52,721 bases of DNA, taken from contig NZ_JAENHM010000048.1 of assembly GCF_016595245.1 (NCBI RefSeq), positions 10,039 to 62,759 on the forward strand, read 5' to 3'. The DNA is from Azospirillum endophyticum (GTDB taxonomy: Bacteria > Pseudomonadota > Alphaproteobacteria > Azospirillales > Azospirillaceae). Shown here one piece after another: positions 17,836 through 27,151 of this stretch. Made by a program: the position numbers and the translations under genes. Under the pieces are notes generated by a model, which saw only the letters and a program-made list of their open reading frames with translations, did not search any database and was not told where the DNA came from. Positions within the stretch are counted from its first letter, which is position 1. Each line of letters opens with the position of its first letter.

Positions 17836-18049
17836 GGCCGGCCCGCTCGGCGCAGGCATAGTGCCAGGGGCTATGGTCGCCATGGCCGGCCCAATGCGGG
17901 TCGCCGGCGCGGATCGGCCGGTTGCAGGAACAGCACAGCGGTGCGTTGCGGGCGGCGCGTCCGGCATGGGTGCGCGATGCGCCGGTCTTGCTCGACTTCG
18001 GCTTCGGTTCCCAGCCCAGCGAGGCGGGATGCCGTCCATACAGCGCCAT
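17774..18049 (-). CDS. hypothetical zinc-knuckle protein
   Basis: 91 aa. The central segment contains Cys39/Cys40-x-Cys42 and HYAC (His63, Cys66), with a spacing that fits a small treble-clef or LIM/PARP-like zinc site. The ends are basic and Pro-rich. A GGGGGGACC site precedes ATG 18047-18049. Its 3' end overlaps the convergent small helical gene. Family and function unknown. Confidence 0.55.
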   Translation of the reverse strand: MALYGRHPASLGWEPKPKSSKTGASRTHAGRAARNAPLCCSCNRPIRAGDPHWAGHGDHSPWHYACAERAGLTWSWTVRPAVPPLPTAEMD

Positions 18050-18477
18050 GGTGGTCCCCCCAGTTTATCCGGATTGCGGATGATCCCCCGATCCCAATCC
18101 GGTCCCTTCGATAAGGTGTCCGTCGATTCCGATGCTGCCGATCCCGGTGCAGCCGTGAAGCGGCGAGAATGCCGCCGGACGTCCTTTTTGCCAACGGCAA
18201 GGATGGACAGGATCCAACCCGAAATCGCCGAGCCGTCGCCTGACAAATCCCTCGGGACTGACCCCTGCGCCGGACGGCATGGCCAGAGAACACACAATAA
18301 TCACTGATCCATAGATCGGGCTTCACATGATGGTGTGGCTCAACTGTCGGAGACTTCCCGATGGTCGTCTTTTGGTCTGTTTCCGGTCACATCGATGTTC
18401 ACACCTGATTAACCGTCCGGGACTAGCGTCCGCCGCCTTCGCTGCACTGCGGCATATTCTTCATGCGAAGGCGCTCC
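18050..18477. other. gap with inverted repeat upstream of the zinc-knuckle gene
   Basis: 428 nt without a credible gene. An inverted repeat CCGGATTG (18069-18076) / CAATCCGG (18095-18102) lies 20-53 nt ahead of the minus-strand zinc-knuckle start, where an operator would sit. The rest shows no clear feature apart from the approach to the YgjV-like gene. Confidence 0.4.
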
Positions 18478-19080
18478 ATGACGGTGTTTCTGCTGGATTC
18501 TCTCCCGACCTTGACGGCCCTTCCTTTCACCCCTTCCCCGGTTGCAGCAACCGGCATCGCCGGCCTGTCGGCCGCCACCCTGTCGACGCTGCTCGTCGGC
18601 CGGCGGGCGATCCTGCTGGCACAAGCGACCGCATCCTTTCTCTTTCTGGTTCATTTCCTGCTGCTGGGCGCCCATACCGGCATGATGATGTGCGGGCTGG
18701 GGTTGATCCAGATGGCGGTGCGCGTCCGCCGGCAGCCGGGCCGGGCGCTTGGCCTGCTCTATGCGCTGACCGTGCCGGCGGCGCTGGCGGTGGCGGCACT
18801 GAGCTGGCAGGGGCCGATGTCGGCGTTGTCGGCCACCGGATTCCTGCTGGCGACGCTCGGCCGCTGGCAGAGCGCGGTCGGCCGGATGCGGCTGTTCTTC
18901 ATCCTGGGGACCTTGGTCGGGTCGGGGCACAATCTGCTCGCGGGCTCTGCTTTCGGGCTTGCTTCGGACGCCATGGGCCTCACCGGCCATTGCGTCAGCC
19001 TGTGGCGCACCCGGATTTTCCGGCGTTCGGCCGGCCGCCGCCGGACCTCCATGCGCGCCGTTTCCGAAGCGGTCGCGTAA
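18478..19080 (+). CDS. YgjV-like inner membrane protein
   Basis: 200 aa with about five to six hydrophobic helices. The segment around residues 35-65 (LVGRRAILLAQATASFLF then HFLLLGAHTG) resembles the Imp-YgjV family, whose function is unknown. The C-terminus is Arg-rich and probably cytoplasmic. Start ATG 18478 has GAAGG 6 nt upstream; ATG 18463 is possible. Single gene, no informative neighbours. Confidence 0.7.
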   Translation: MTVFLLDSLPTLTALPFTPSPVAATGIAGLSAATLSTLLVGRRAILLAQATASFLFLVHFLLLGAHTGMMMCGLGLIQMAVRVRRQPGRALGLLYALTVPAALAVAALSWQGPMSALSATGFLLATLGRWQSAVGRMRLFFILGTLVGSGHNLLAGSAFGLASDAMGLTGHCVSLWRTRIFRRSAGRRRTSMRAVSEAVA

Positions 19081-19244
19081 GGCAGCGCTGCCGTGGATCC
19101 GGCTGGCCCCAGTCGGCCGGCTCAGTCGGATTGCTCCCATCCGCCTCCCTTTTGCTCCCGGTCTGTTGGGTGTCGTCGGTGGGAACATTCGGCCCGGCCG
19201 CCGGGTTGTGGCACCGTAGGGGACGCATGGGAGGACCTGGCGCC

Positions 19245-19688
19245 ATGGAAAAAGCCGAGATCGTCGATACGCTCAACGACCTGATCCGCATCGTCGAGGA
19301 CAGCCACGAAGGCTATCGGCAGGCAGCCGAATCCGCCGAGGACGGGGATCTGAAGGCCCTGTTCAACGATCTCGCCGCCCAGCGCGGCGCCATCGTCCGC
19401 GAGATTCAGCGGCTGGTCGCCGAACAGGGCGGTGCGCCGGACATGGGCGGCACCATGCTGGGCGGAGCCCACCGCTTCTTCCTGGAACTGAAATCCAGCG
19501 TGCTCGGCCACGACCGTGCCGCCATCCTCACGGAGGTCGAACGCGGCGAGAGCGAATGCCTGCGCCGCTATGACGAGGCGATGGCGAAGGAACTTCCCCT
19601 GCCGATCACCGCGGTGATCGCCCAGCATCTGGACCGCATCCGTGTCGACCGCGACCGCATGGCCGCCCTGCGCGGGGTGGTGGCGTGA
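19245..19688 (+). CDS. DUF2383/PA2169-type four-helix protein
   Basis: 147 aa, all helical, ferritin-like four-helix bundle of the PA2169/DUF2383 family. The opening VDTLNDLIRIVEDSHEGYRQAAE is typical of the family, as are periodic Glu/His positions, but a complete di-metal site is not obvious. Function is unknown and has been linked to stress responses in some relatives. GGAGG lies 10 nt before ATG 19245. Confidence 0.72.
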   Translation: MEKAEIVDTLNDLIRIVEDSHEGYRQAAESAEDGDLKALFNDLAAQRGAIVREIQRLVAEQGGAPDMGGTMLGGAHRFFLELKSSVLGHDRAAILTEVERGESECLRRYDEAMAKELPLPITAVIAQHLDRIRVDRDRMAALRGVVA

Positions 19689-19825
19689 TGACGCGCCGCA
19701 GCATTGCAGGGGTGGGAAAGCGGGCGTAGGCTTTTTTCCAGCGGCTGTGCCTCACTGCCACGCCCAAGGGCGCGCAGTGCAGGCTCGGCCCGCAGCCCCG
19801 CCGAGCATCCGGCTCCGGAGGCCGG

Positions 19826-20092
19826 ATGTCCACTCCACTTGGACATGGATTGATGATCAGCGACAAATCGAAAGACGCAGACCCGGTCGGCAATGATCTG
19901 GTGACGAAGGGGGCTTTCGCCCTGTACCGCGCCGAGAACGCCCACCGCGTGTCCGAGTTCGAAAAGTCCCAGAATGCCGAGGCGGCCATCGCCGCCGATT
20001 TCGACTCCTACCGCATCCGCTACCTGCGGAAGTTCAAGGACGTTTTCGACAGCCTGTCCGAACAGGGCCTGACCGTTACCCGCGCGGTGTGA
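19826..20092 (+). CDS. small hypothetical protein
   Basis: 88 aa, mostly helical and charged (YRAENAHRVSEFEKSQNAEA, then FDSYRIRYLRKFKDVFDSL). No signal peptide. GGAGG is at 19817-19821, 4 nt ahead of ATG 19826; ATG 19853 is the alternative. It precedes the large acidic zinc-ribbon gene by 123 nt on the same strand. No family recognised. Confidence 0.5.
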   Translation: MSTPLGHGLMISDKSKDADPVGNDLVTKGAFALYRAENAHRVSEFEKSQNAEAAIAADFDSYRIRYLRKFKDVFDSLSEQGLTVTRAV

Positions 20093-20215
20093 CCCGGTTC
20101 CGCCGCTGCGGCGAATGCACCGCAGCGGCGAATTGCGGCCAGGAACGCACAGGCCTGAAAAAGATCGGCCTGAAACGAATGGGAAAGCCGCGAGGCCGCC
20201 GCTATACTGCGCGCC

Positions 20216-21889
20216 ATGGCCCGTATGCTGTTCCTCCGCGACATCGACGCCGACGTACAACTGCGCTGCCGCGGCTGCGGACATGGCGGGGTGCTGCCCC
20301 GTGCCATGCTGGAACGGCGCTTCGGCCCCAACTACCCGGTTCTGTCGATCGCGCCGCATTACCGCTGTTCGCGCTGCGATTCCCGCGACATCGAAAGCCG
20401 GCCGATCCTGTCCACCCCTCCGGCTGCCCATCCGGCTGCCGTGAACGACGAACCGTCCTTCGACGCTCCGCTGGCAGCGCTGAACGGCCTGCTCGCCTCG
20501 CTGCGTAGCGGGAGCGGCGAGGACAGTCGCGGTCGGGAAGAGACAGCGGTGGAACCGCCCGCTCCCCCGCCTGCCTCTCCGCCCGTTCTCGGCAAGCGCC
20601 TGTCGGATCTGCCGCTGTCGGACCTCGTGGCCGATGGTCCGGCGGACGATGGGGCTGTTCCGCTGTGGGAACCCGTCTCGCTCGCCGACATGGCGGCCCG
20701 CCTGGGCCGTGCCGGGCCGTCCGACGAGGAGAGCGCGGAGGACGCTGACGATTGGGACGATGACAGGACGGCTGCCAATGACGCGTGGCCGGAACCCGGC
20801 CTTCCAGGGAATTCCGGCACCCGCGACGTCGATGACCGCGATTCCGCAGAGGATGACTCCGATGACGGCGACGGCGCGGATGAGACGCTGACGGCGATGC
20901 GCCGGCTGCTGGCGCAGGCCTACGGCTCCGACGACGATCAGGATGATGGCGAGCCGGATCCCTATGCCGACGGCCCGGTCGACGGTAAGCCGCTGCGGGG
21001 CGGTCTGGATTGGGATGACCGGAGCGGCGATGAGCCGCCCGTCTTCTCGCCCAACGTCCTGGTGCGCAGGAATTTCGAGGATGATTGGGATGACGACCCC
21101 GACTCCTGGCGGGCGGAAGCCGAGGACGACCGCCGGGAGGATGGGTTCGACGAGATGGCTCCGGACGGCGCGGAGCCGTCGGACGACGAGATCCTGTCCT
21201 TCGCGATCCGTGATCCGGAAAAGCCTGCCCCCGCCTCCGTTCCCGTGTCCAATCCGGCCAAGCCGTCCCTGCGGCCGGCCGGCGAGCCGCTCGATTTCGA
21301 TCAGCATCGGGCCGAGCGGCGCGCCCAGCGCCCGCCCCCGCCGCCGGAGGACGAGGAGGGCTACGACCGCACCCTTGCCGCCCTGCGGTCGATGATCGAG
21401 GATGCGGCGACCGAGCCGGAGGAGGACGAAGCGCCGCCTCCGCCGCGCAAGGTTCCGCGCAATGCCGACAAGCCCGTCCACCGCGAAGTCGCCCGGCGGA
21501 AGGACGAGGACGACCTGGTTCCCGATCGGGACGAGGATGACGGCTGGTCCCCGCCCACCGGCCGGATCGATCCCGATCCCGTGCCGGAGCCTGCCCCTGC
21601 CGGCCGCCGCTCCGCCCAGGAGCGCGAGATCGAGGAGGCGATGAAGGCCCTGCGCGAACTGGTCGAAGACGAGGTTCAGCAGGCTCCCCAGAGCCCCCCG
21701 CCCCAGCCGAAACCCCGTGCCGGCAAACCGCGCCCGCCGGCGAACGTCCAGCCGCCGGATGCCGGGACGGGGGACGCCGGGACGGGGGAGGAAACCTCCG
21801 CGAAGCCCGCTCCCGATCCGACACCGCTCAGCAAGACCATCGCCGCGTTGCGCGGCATGCTGGAACTGGACGGCCGCCGCAAGCGCTGA
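20216..21889 (+). CDS. zinc-ribbon protein with long acidic disordered tail and repeated helices
   Basis: 557 aa. Residues 1-60 form a probable zinc ribbon with Cys18, Cys21, Cys51 and Cys54. Everything after residue 60 is low-complexity, rich in Asp, Glu and Pro, and predicted disordered. Within it five similar short amphipathic helices recur: PLAALNGLLASLR (85-97), TLTAMRRLLAQAY (224-236), TLAALRSMIEDA (386-397), AMKALRELVEDE (475-486) and TIAALRGMLELD (541-552). The shape suggests a scaffold, or a nucleic-acid or metal-binding hub with several binding peptides. There is no catalytic domain. The family is unknown to me. Convergent with the DUF1003 gene (27 nt gap). Confidence 0.65.
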   Translation: MARMLFLRDIDADVQLRCRGCGHGGVLPRAMLERRFGPNYPVLSIAPHYRCSRCDSRDIESRPILSTPPAAHPAAVNDEPSFDAPLAALNGLLASLRSGSGEDSRGREETAVEPPAPPPASPPVLGKRLSDLPLSDLVADGPADDGAVPLWEPVSLADMAARLGRAGPSDEESAEDADDWDDDRTAANDAWPEPGLPGNSGTRDVDDRDSAEDDSDDGDGADETLTAMRRLLAQAYGSDDDQDDGEPDPYADGPVDGKPLRGGLDWDDRSGDEPPVFSPNVLVRRNFEDDWDDDPDSWRAEAEDDRREDGFDEMAPDGAEPSDDEILSFAIRDPEKPAPASVPVSNPAKPSLRPAGEPLDFDQHRAERRAQRPPPPPEDEEGYDRTLAALRSMIEDAATEPEEDEAPPPPRKVPRNADKPVHREVARRKDEDDLVPDRDEDDGWSPPTGRIDPDPVPEPAPAGRRSAQEREIEEAMKALRELVEDEVQQAPQSPPPQPKPRAGKPRPPANVQPPDAGTGDAGTGEETSAKPAPDPTPLSKTIAALRGMLELDGRRKR

Positions 21890-21916
21890 CGCGCCGCCGG
21901 TTCCGCCGGAAGCCCG

Positions 21917-22732
21917 TCATCTCCGCAGGCGTTTTTCCTGCATGATCTCCAGCTGCAGCTGCTGGATCTCGGTCAACCGCTGCCACTGGCGCTGGATCAG
22001 ATAGTCCATCTTCTCGTGCAGGTGCCGGATTTCCAGCTCGGCCTTCAGGTTGACGCGATAGTCGTTTTCCGAGCGCAGCCGGTCCTTCGCCTCCTGACGC
22101 TTCTGGCTCATCATGATGACCGGCGCCTGGATGGCGGCGAGGCAGGACAGCAGCAGGTTCAGCAGGATGAAGGGGTAGGGATCGAAGGCCTTCATGTCGC
22201 CTTCGATGATGTTGATCAGCATCCACACGCCCAGGAAAGCGGCGAAGGAGATCAGGAAGGCCCAACTGCCGCCGAAGGTGGCGAGGCCATCGGACAGCCG
22301 TTCGCCCAGCGTGCGGTGGTCGTCGTATTCCTCCTCCGGGTTCTCGGCCAGCGTCTCGTGCCGGGCGAGGCTCTCGGCGACCTCGCGGTCCAGCTCGCTG
22401 AGTTCGCCATGCTCCTCCTTCAGCAGCTCGGCGACATAGAGCGAGCGGTAGCGCGCCAGCTCCTGCCGGCTGATCTGGGCTTCCGGCTCCAGATGCGGGT
22501 GGTCGTGGCGGATGCGGTCGGCCAGGCTGGGGCGCAGCGCGTCCAGCGCGATCAGGTCGCGCTTGGGCCGGCGCTTGCCGCTGATGGCGCAGGGCTGGCG
22601 CTTGGAGGCCAGCGTCCCGCCAGCCTCTTCGTGGTCGGCGGCATCCTGCTCGCCGACATCCTGCTTTGCGGATGGGGAGGTCGGCTCCGCGGACCCGTCA
22701 CCGTCCTGCGGTGGAAGCTGATGATCGGTCAT
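21917..22732 (-). CDS. DUF1003 membrane protein
   Basis: 271 aa. The N-terminal 60 residues are acidic and disordered. Membrane helices lie at about 155-176 and 186-208, followed by a long cytoplasmic coiled coil. The block LLSCLAAIQAPVIMMSQ with DRLRSENDYRVNLKAELEI after it is diagnostic of DUF1003, which is a family of unknown function. GGGAGGG is 9 nt ahead of ATG 22730-22732. Confidence 0.82.
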   Translation of the reverse strand: MTDHQLPPQDGDGSAEPTSPSAKQDVGEQDAADHEEAGGTLASKRQPCAISGKRRPKRDLIALDALRPSLADRIRHDHPHLEPEAQISRQELARYRSLYVAELLKEEHGELSELDREVAESLARHETLAENPEEEYDDHRTLGERLSDGLATFGGSWAFLISFAAFLGVWMLINIIEGDMKAFDPYPFILLNLLLSCLAAIQAPVIMMSQKRQEAKDRLRSENDYRVNLKAELEIRHLHEKMDYLIQRQWQRLTEIQQLQLEIMQEKRLRR

Positions 22733-22940
22733 GATGTCGCCCTCCCTGGCAAGCGCGCTCCGGCGCGGCGACTTTATGCCCGATTAGTTTGACAATCCGG
22801 TTAAATCACCGACAGGCGAAGACGGCAGGTAAGGAAGCGGCCGCCTTGCAAAGGCTGGAAACTCCCGGCGGCGGCGCCTGGATTGGCTATTCGCCGGCTG
22901 GTTCCGGATGAATTCCGCGTCATCTTGTCCGCCGCAACGG

Positions 22941-22966
22941 AAAAGGGGCCGCCTCGCGGCAGCCCC
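22941..22966 (-). terminator. Rho-independent terminator of the PEP carboxykinase gene
   Basis: On the minus strand the stem GGGGC-t-GCC / GGC-g-GCCCC with a GCGA loop runs straight into TTTTCC, 30 nt past the stop codon. Confidence 0.75.
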
Positions 22967-22995
22967 TATCCTTACCTGTATGACGTTGTGGCCGG

Positions 22996-24819
22996 TCAGC
23001 CGATGCGCCAGACGTCCGGGCTGGTCTCCAGCCGCTTCAGCACGGCGAGCCGCTGCTGCTCGATCTCCTCGGGCAGGCGGTCGCCGAAGCGGTTGAACAG
23101 CTCCTCCTGGTCCTTCGCCTCGGCCTCAGCCTCCTTGCGGTCGATGTCCATGATCTTGGCGAACTTGTCGGCCGGGAAGTTCAGGCCGGACCAGTTCAGA
23201 TCCTGGTAACGCGGGGAGTAGCCGAAGGGCGATTCCGCCACGTCGGTGGCGCGGCCGCGGACGCGGTCGACGATCCACTTCAGCACACGCATGTTGTCGC
23301 CGAAGCCCGGCCAGACGAACTTGCCGTTCTCGTCCTTGCGGAACCAGTTGACGCGGTAGATGCGCGGCAGGCTCTCCACCTTGCCTTCCATCGACAGCCA
23401 GTGGTTCCAGTAATCGGCCATGTTGTAGCCGCAGAAAGGCAGCATGGCGAATGGGTCGCGGCGGATGGCGGCCTGGCCGACGGCGGCGGCGGTCGCCTCC
23501 GAGCCCATGGTCGCCGCCCAATAGACGCCCTCGCGCCAGTTGTAGGCCTCGAACACCAGCGGGAAGGTCTTCGACAGGCGGCCGCCGAAGATGAAGGCGC
23601 TGATCGGAACGCCGGCCGGATCCTCCCAGGCCGGGTCGATCGACGGGCACTGCGCGGCGGGGGCGGTGAAGCGGCTGTTCGGATGGGCGGCCGGCCGGCC
23701 GGAACCAGGCGTCCAGTCCTCGCCCTGCCAGTCGATCAGGTGGGCGGGCGCCTCTTCGGTCAGGCCTTCCCACCAGACGTCGCCGTCGTCGGTCAGCGCG
23801 ACGTTGGTGAAGATGACGTTGTGGTCCAGCGTCTTCAGCGCGTTCGGGTTCGACTTCACGCTGGTGCCGGGGGCGACGCCGAAGAAGCCGGCCTCCGGGT
23901 TGATGGCGCGCAGCGTCCCGTCGGGCTGCGGCTTGATCCAGGCGATGTCGTCACCGATGGTGCGGACCTTCCAGCCCTCGAACTCCTTGGGCGGGACCAG
24001 CATGGCGAAGTTGGTCTTGCCGCAGGCCGACGGGAAGGCGGCGCCGACATAGGTCTTCTCGCCGGCCGGGCTCTCCACGCCGAGGATCAGCATGTGCTCG
24101 GCCAGCCAGCCCTGCTCGCGGCCCATGGCGGACGCGATGCGCAGCGCGAAGCACTTCTTGCCGAGCAGCGCGTTGCCGCCGTAGCCCGAGCCGTAGGAGA
24201 CGATGCGGTGCTCCTCCGGGAAGTGGACGATGTACTTGTTGTCGGCGTTGCAGGGCCAGGCCACGTCCTGCTCGCCGGGCTCCAGCGGGGCGCCGATGGA
24301 GTGCAGGCAGGGGACGAAGTCGCCGTCGCCCAGGATGTCGAGAACCTTCTGGCCCATGCGGGTCATCATCCGCATGTTGACCGCGACATAGGGGCTGTCG
24401 GAGATCTGCACGCCGATATGCGCGATGTCGGAGCCGAGCGGCCCCATGCTGAACGGCACCACATACAGGGTGCGGCCGCGCATGCAGCCTTCGAACAGGC
24501 CGTCCAGCTTGGCCTTCATCTGGGCCGGGTCCATCCAGTTGTTGGTCGGACCGGCTTCCTCGCGGGTGCGCGAGCAGATGTAGGTGCTGTCCTCGACACG
24601 GGCGACGTCGCCCGGATCGGAGCGGCAGAGGAAGGAGTTGCGGCGCTTGGCCTCGTTCAGGCGGATGAAGGTGCCGGCCTCGACCATCTCGTTGCAGAGA
24701 CGGTCGTATTCCTCCTGCGACCCGTCGCACCAGTGAACGCGCTCCGGTTGGCATTTCAGCGCGATCTCCTCGACCCAGGCCAGGAGCTTCTTGTTCCGCG
24801 TCCGTGTGTTACCAGTCAT
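22996..24819 (-). CDS. pckG: phosphoenolpyruvate carboxykinase (GTP)
   Basis: 607 aa, the length of GTP-dependent PEPCK (EC 4.1.1.32), which converts oxaloacetate and GTP to PEP, the entry to gluconeogenesis. Diagnostic blocks are the P-loop FPSACGKTN, the metal block [22 protein letters not shown], and the guanine-binding region [20 protein letters not shown]. The ATP-dependent PckA found beside chvI in many rhizobia has different motifs, so this is a different enzyme class at the same locus. Start ATG 24817-24819. Followed by a Rho-independent terminator. The chvI gene lies beyond a HugZ-like gene on the opposite strand. Confidence 0.93.
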   Translation of the reverse strand: MTGNTRTRNKKLLAWVEEIALKCQPERVHWCDGSQEEYDRLCNEMVEAGTFIRLNEAKRRNSFLCRSDPGDVARVEDSTYICSRTREEAGPTNNWMDPAQMKAKLDGLFEGCMRGRTLYVVPFSMGPLGSDIAHIGVQISDSPYVAVNMRMMTRMGQKVLDILGDGDFVPCLHSIGAPLEPGEQDVAWPCNADNKYIVHFPEEHRIVSYGSGYGGNALLGKKCFALRIASAMGREQGWLAEHMLILGVESPAGEKTYVGAAFPSACGKTNFAMLVPPKEFEGWKVRTIGDDIAWIKPQPDGTLRAINPEAGFFGVAPGTSVKSNPNALKTLDHNVIFTNVALTDDGDVWWEGLTEEAPAHLIDWQGEDWTPGSGRPAAHPNSRFTAPAAQCPSIDPAWEDPAGVPISAFIFGGRLSKTFPLVFEAYNWREGVYWAATMGSEATAAAVGQAAIRRDPFAMLPFCGYNMADYWNHWLSMEGKVESLPRIYRVNWFRKDENGKFVWPGFGDNMRVLKWIVDRVRGRATDVAESPFGYSPRYQDLNWSGLNFPADKFAKIMDIDRKEAEAEAKDQEELFNRFGDRLPEEIEQQRLAVLKRLETSPDVWRIG

Positions 24820-25307
24820 ATCGTCCCTCTCGAAGGCTGGGCCGGTACCCCTGCGCCGGGCATCCCCCATCGGGGATCCCGCGGCCGGTCCGGCCGTCTT
24901 TGTCCGTTGTCGTGTCGGATGGACGGCGTCCGCCTCAGCGGCAGGACGGTCCGGACGGGCGGCCGGGGTGGACGCCCGCCGCGTTGCGCTGCGCCGGCAG
25001 GATGCGGCGACGATACGGTGCAAAAGGCGGCCCTGAGGCGACAGGTCTGGGGGCCAAGGCCCCGGACGGGAAACGGGTCGATCCGTTATGGTCCACTGAA
25101 GTGTTCTCCTGGTTGCGCGTGCCCGCGCGCCGCGTTCTTGTTTTTGGTGCGGCGCCCGGTGGTGTCGAAGCGACCTCTCGGCTGGTCGTTTATGCTTGCG
25201 GCTGGCAGGCTGACGGTTGGCTTCCCGCCTCTCTCGTTGTCGTCTTTTCGACTGACAGACCTTCTTATCTTCTTCTTATCGTCCTGGTGTTTCGGCATCG
25301 GGGTCCG
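24820..25307. other. gap upstream of pckG
   Basis: 488 nt between the HugZ-like stop and the pckG start. The part at about 25085-25300 is pyrimidine-rich on the plus strand. The minus strand holds a 70-codon Lys/Arg-rich ORF (25086-25298) without a good ribosome site, which was not called. The pckG promoter must lie here or in the preceding gene, but no convincing -35/-10 pair was found. Confidence 0.4.
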
Positions 25308-26210
25308 TCAGGCACCTCCGCCGCCGTCTGTTCCGGTTCCAGCCCTTGCGGTTCTGTCTTTTTCGGTCCCGGATGTCGATCCTCCGGGTTCTCCGGACCC
25401 GTCCTGCGGCCGGACGAGCCTGTCCAGCATCAGTTTAGCCGATTCGGGGTCCTGGATTCTCTGCTCAAAATCGACGCGGGCGACGTACCCCCCGCGTCGC
25501 AGGTCGCATCCCTCCGGGTCGAGTCCGGTCAGGGTCCAGCCATCCCCTCCGTCCTCCGGGGCGGGCGCCAGCCGGGGGCCGTAGCCGGCGCCGTTCAGGC
25601 GGTCGAGCAGCGCCGCCTCGCCCGCCGCCAGGGCGGGGGTGGCGGCGGGAAGGTCCAGATCGGCGGCGGACAGCCAGTGGATGCGGCCGAAGCCGGCGAC
25701 CAGATGGGCGCGCTCCACCGCCACGCGGTAGAGGGCGAAATCGCCGAAGCCGGCATAGAGGGCGGCGTCGGGATGGCGGCGCAGGTAGCGCGCGCGGTGC
25801 GCCGGATCGTCCGACCGCTCCGCCCGGCCCAGCAGGGACAGGCGGGCGCCGGTCAGCGGCTGCGCCAGCCCGGCGGTGCCGTCGAACAGCAGCCCGACCC
25901 GGCCGTCGGCCAGCAGGTTGCGCGTGTGGTCGGCCAGCATGGAAAGCAGAAGCAGCGGGCTGCCGTCATGGTCGAACGCCGCCAGCACCAGCGAGGGATA
26001 GGGCCAGCCGGCCGCATCGGAACCGGTCCCGTCCTCCGCCGGCCGCTGCGCGGTGGCGAGCGTGGCGCGGTCGCAGGCGCGCATCAGGCACCGGGCGCGC
26101 CGGGCGGGATCCGGACCGCTTCGGTCGGTGCCCGGCGGCATCGCGCCCTCCGTGCCGTCCGGCGTGGCGCCGGTCGGAGAGGACGCGGGAAGGGCGTTCG
26201 AAAAACTCAT
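25308..26210 (-). CDS. HugZ-like pyridoxamine 5'-phosphate oxidase-fold protein
   Basis: 300 aa with a split-barrel flavin-binding-like domain (about 35-180) and a C-terminal DUF2470-type domain (about 195-270). Family marks are PYPSLVLAAFDHDGSPLLLLS, LSMLADHTRNL and RYLRRHPDAALYAGFGDFALYR. Relatives include heme-degrading HugZ and predicted FMN-binding oxidases; the reaction here is not known. Start ATG 26208-26210. The C-terminal 30 residues are a Gly/Ser/Thr-rich tail. Divergent from chvI, with a 241-nt shared upstream region. Confidence 0.78.
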   Translation of the reverse strand: MSFSNALPASSPTGATPDGTEGAMPPGTDRSGPDPARRARCLMRACDRATLATAQRPAEDGTGSDAAGWPYPSLVLAAFDHDGSPLLLLSMLADHTRNLLADGRVGLLFDGTAGLAQPLTGARLSLLGRAERSDDPAHRARYLRRHPDAALYAGFGDFALYRVAVERAHLVAGFGRIHWLSAADLDLPAATPALAAGEAALLDRLNGAGYGPRLAPAPEDGGDGWTLTGLDPEGCDLRRGGYVARVDFEQRIQDPESAKLMLDRLVRPQDGSGEPGGSTSGTEKDRTARAGTGTDGGGGA

Positions 26211-26451
26211 TCCCAAACGAGTGCGTTCTCCCGCGCGGCACCGTTGTTCGGCGCCGCATTGCCGCCATATTGAACCATGCAAATGCCGCGGGAAAAGAGA
26301 AAACTGCCTCCGGTACCTGGACTCTGGCATAAAGTATTGGAATGACCACTCGTTCTATGCCTGATGTTTCCGCTAACATTTCCGGGTTTCCACGACCCGG
26401 CCGCCATGACCCGCTTCAACCTGACCCGCTTCGATAGGATCTGTTACGACC

Positions 26452-27147
26452 ATGGCCCACACCGTCGCCCTGGTGGATGACGACCGCAACATCCTGGCCT
26501 CGGTCTCCATCGCCCTGGAGGCCGAGGGCTTCGACGTCCGCACCTACACCGACGGCGCCGAGGCGCTGCGCGGCCTCAGCCAGCGCCCGCCCGACCTCGC
26601 CGTGCTCGACATCAAGATGCCGCGCATGGACGGCATGGAGTTGCTGCAACGCCTGCGTCAGACCACCCAGATGCCCGTCATCTTCCTGACCAGCAAGGAC
26701 GACGAGCTGGACGAGCTGATGGGCCTGCGCATGGGCGCCGACGACTACATCAAGAAGCCCTTCTCGCAGCGGCTGCTGATCGAGCGCATCCGGGCGCTGC
26801 TGCGGCGCGAGGCCCTGCGCGGCGAAAGCCCCGAGGCCGATCCCGGCCAGATCGTCACCCGCGGCCCGCTGCTGCTGGACGGCGCCCGCCACGCCTGCAG
26901 CTGGAAGGGCCAGCCGATCGACCTGACCGTCACCGAATTCCTGCTCGTGCGCGCGCTGGCCCAGCGGCCGGGCCATGTGAAGAACCGCGACCAGCTGATG
27001 GACGCGGCCTATGGCGAGCATGTCTATGTCGACGACCGCACCATCGACAGCCACATCAAGCGGCTGCGCAAGAAGTTCAAGGCGGTCGATCCCGACTTCT
27101 CGCAGATCGAAACGCTCTACGGCGTCGGCTACCGGTACAAGGAGTAG
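26452..27147 (+). CDS. chvI: response regulator ChvI (OmpR family)
   Basis: 231 aa. The receiver domain has acidic pocket Asp9-Asp11, phosphorylated Asp53 (VLDIKMP) and the conserved Thr/Lys of FLTS and IKKPF. A winged-helix DNA-binding domain (about 130-230) ends in GVGYRYKE. ChvI partners with ChvG to control envelope, exopolysaccharide, motility and acid response in alphaproteobacteria. It is followed after 4 nt by chvG. The cluster with PEPCK, hprK and the PTS genes supports the name. Confidence 0.92.
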   Translation: MAHTVALVDDDRNILASVSIALEAEGFDVRTYTDGAEALRGLSQRPPDLAVLDIKMPRMDGMELLQRLRQTTQMPVIFLTSKDDELDELMGLRMGADDYIKKPFSQRLLIERIRALLRREALRGESPEADPGQIVTRGPLLLDGARHACSWKGQPIDLTVTEFLLVRALAQRPGHVKNRDQLMDAAYGEHVYVDDRTIDSHIKRLRKKFKAVDPDFSQIETLYGVGYRYKE

Positions 27148-27151
27148 GCCC

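Noticed and set aside
25086..25298. 70-codon Lys/Arg-rich ORF on the minus strand ahead of pckG
   Set aside because: No good ribosome site, no family look and unusual composition. It may be real, but there is not enough support to call it.
27011..27151. Upstream extension of chvG overlapping chvI
   Set aside because: The 47 extra residues are an out-of-frame reading of chvI. GTG 27152 has an AAGGAG site and gives a family-like start.
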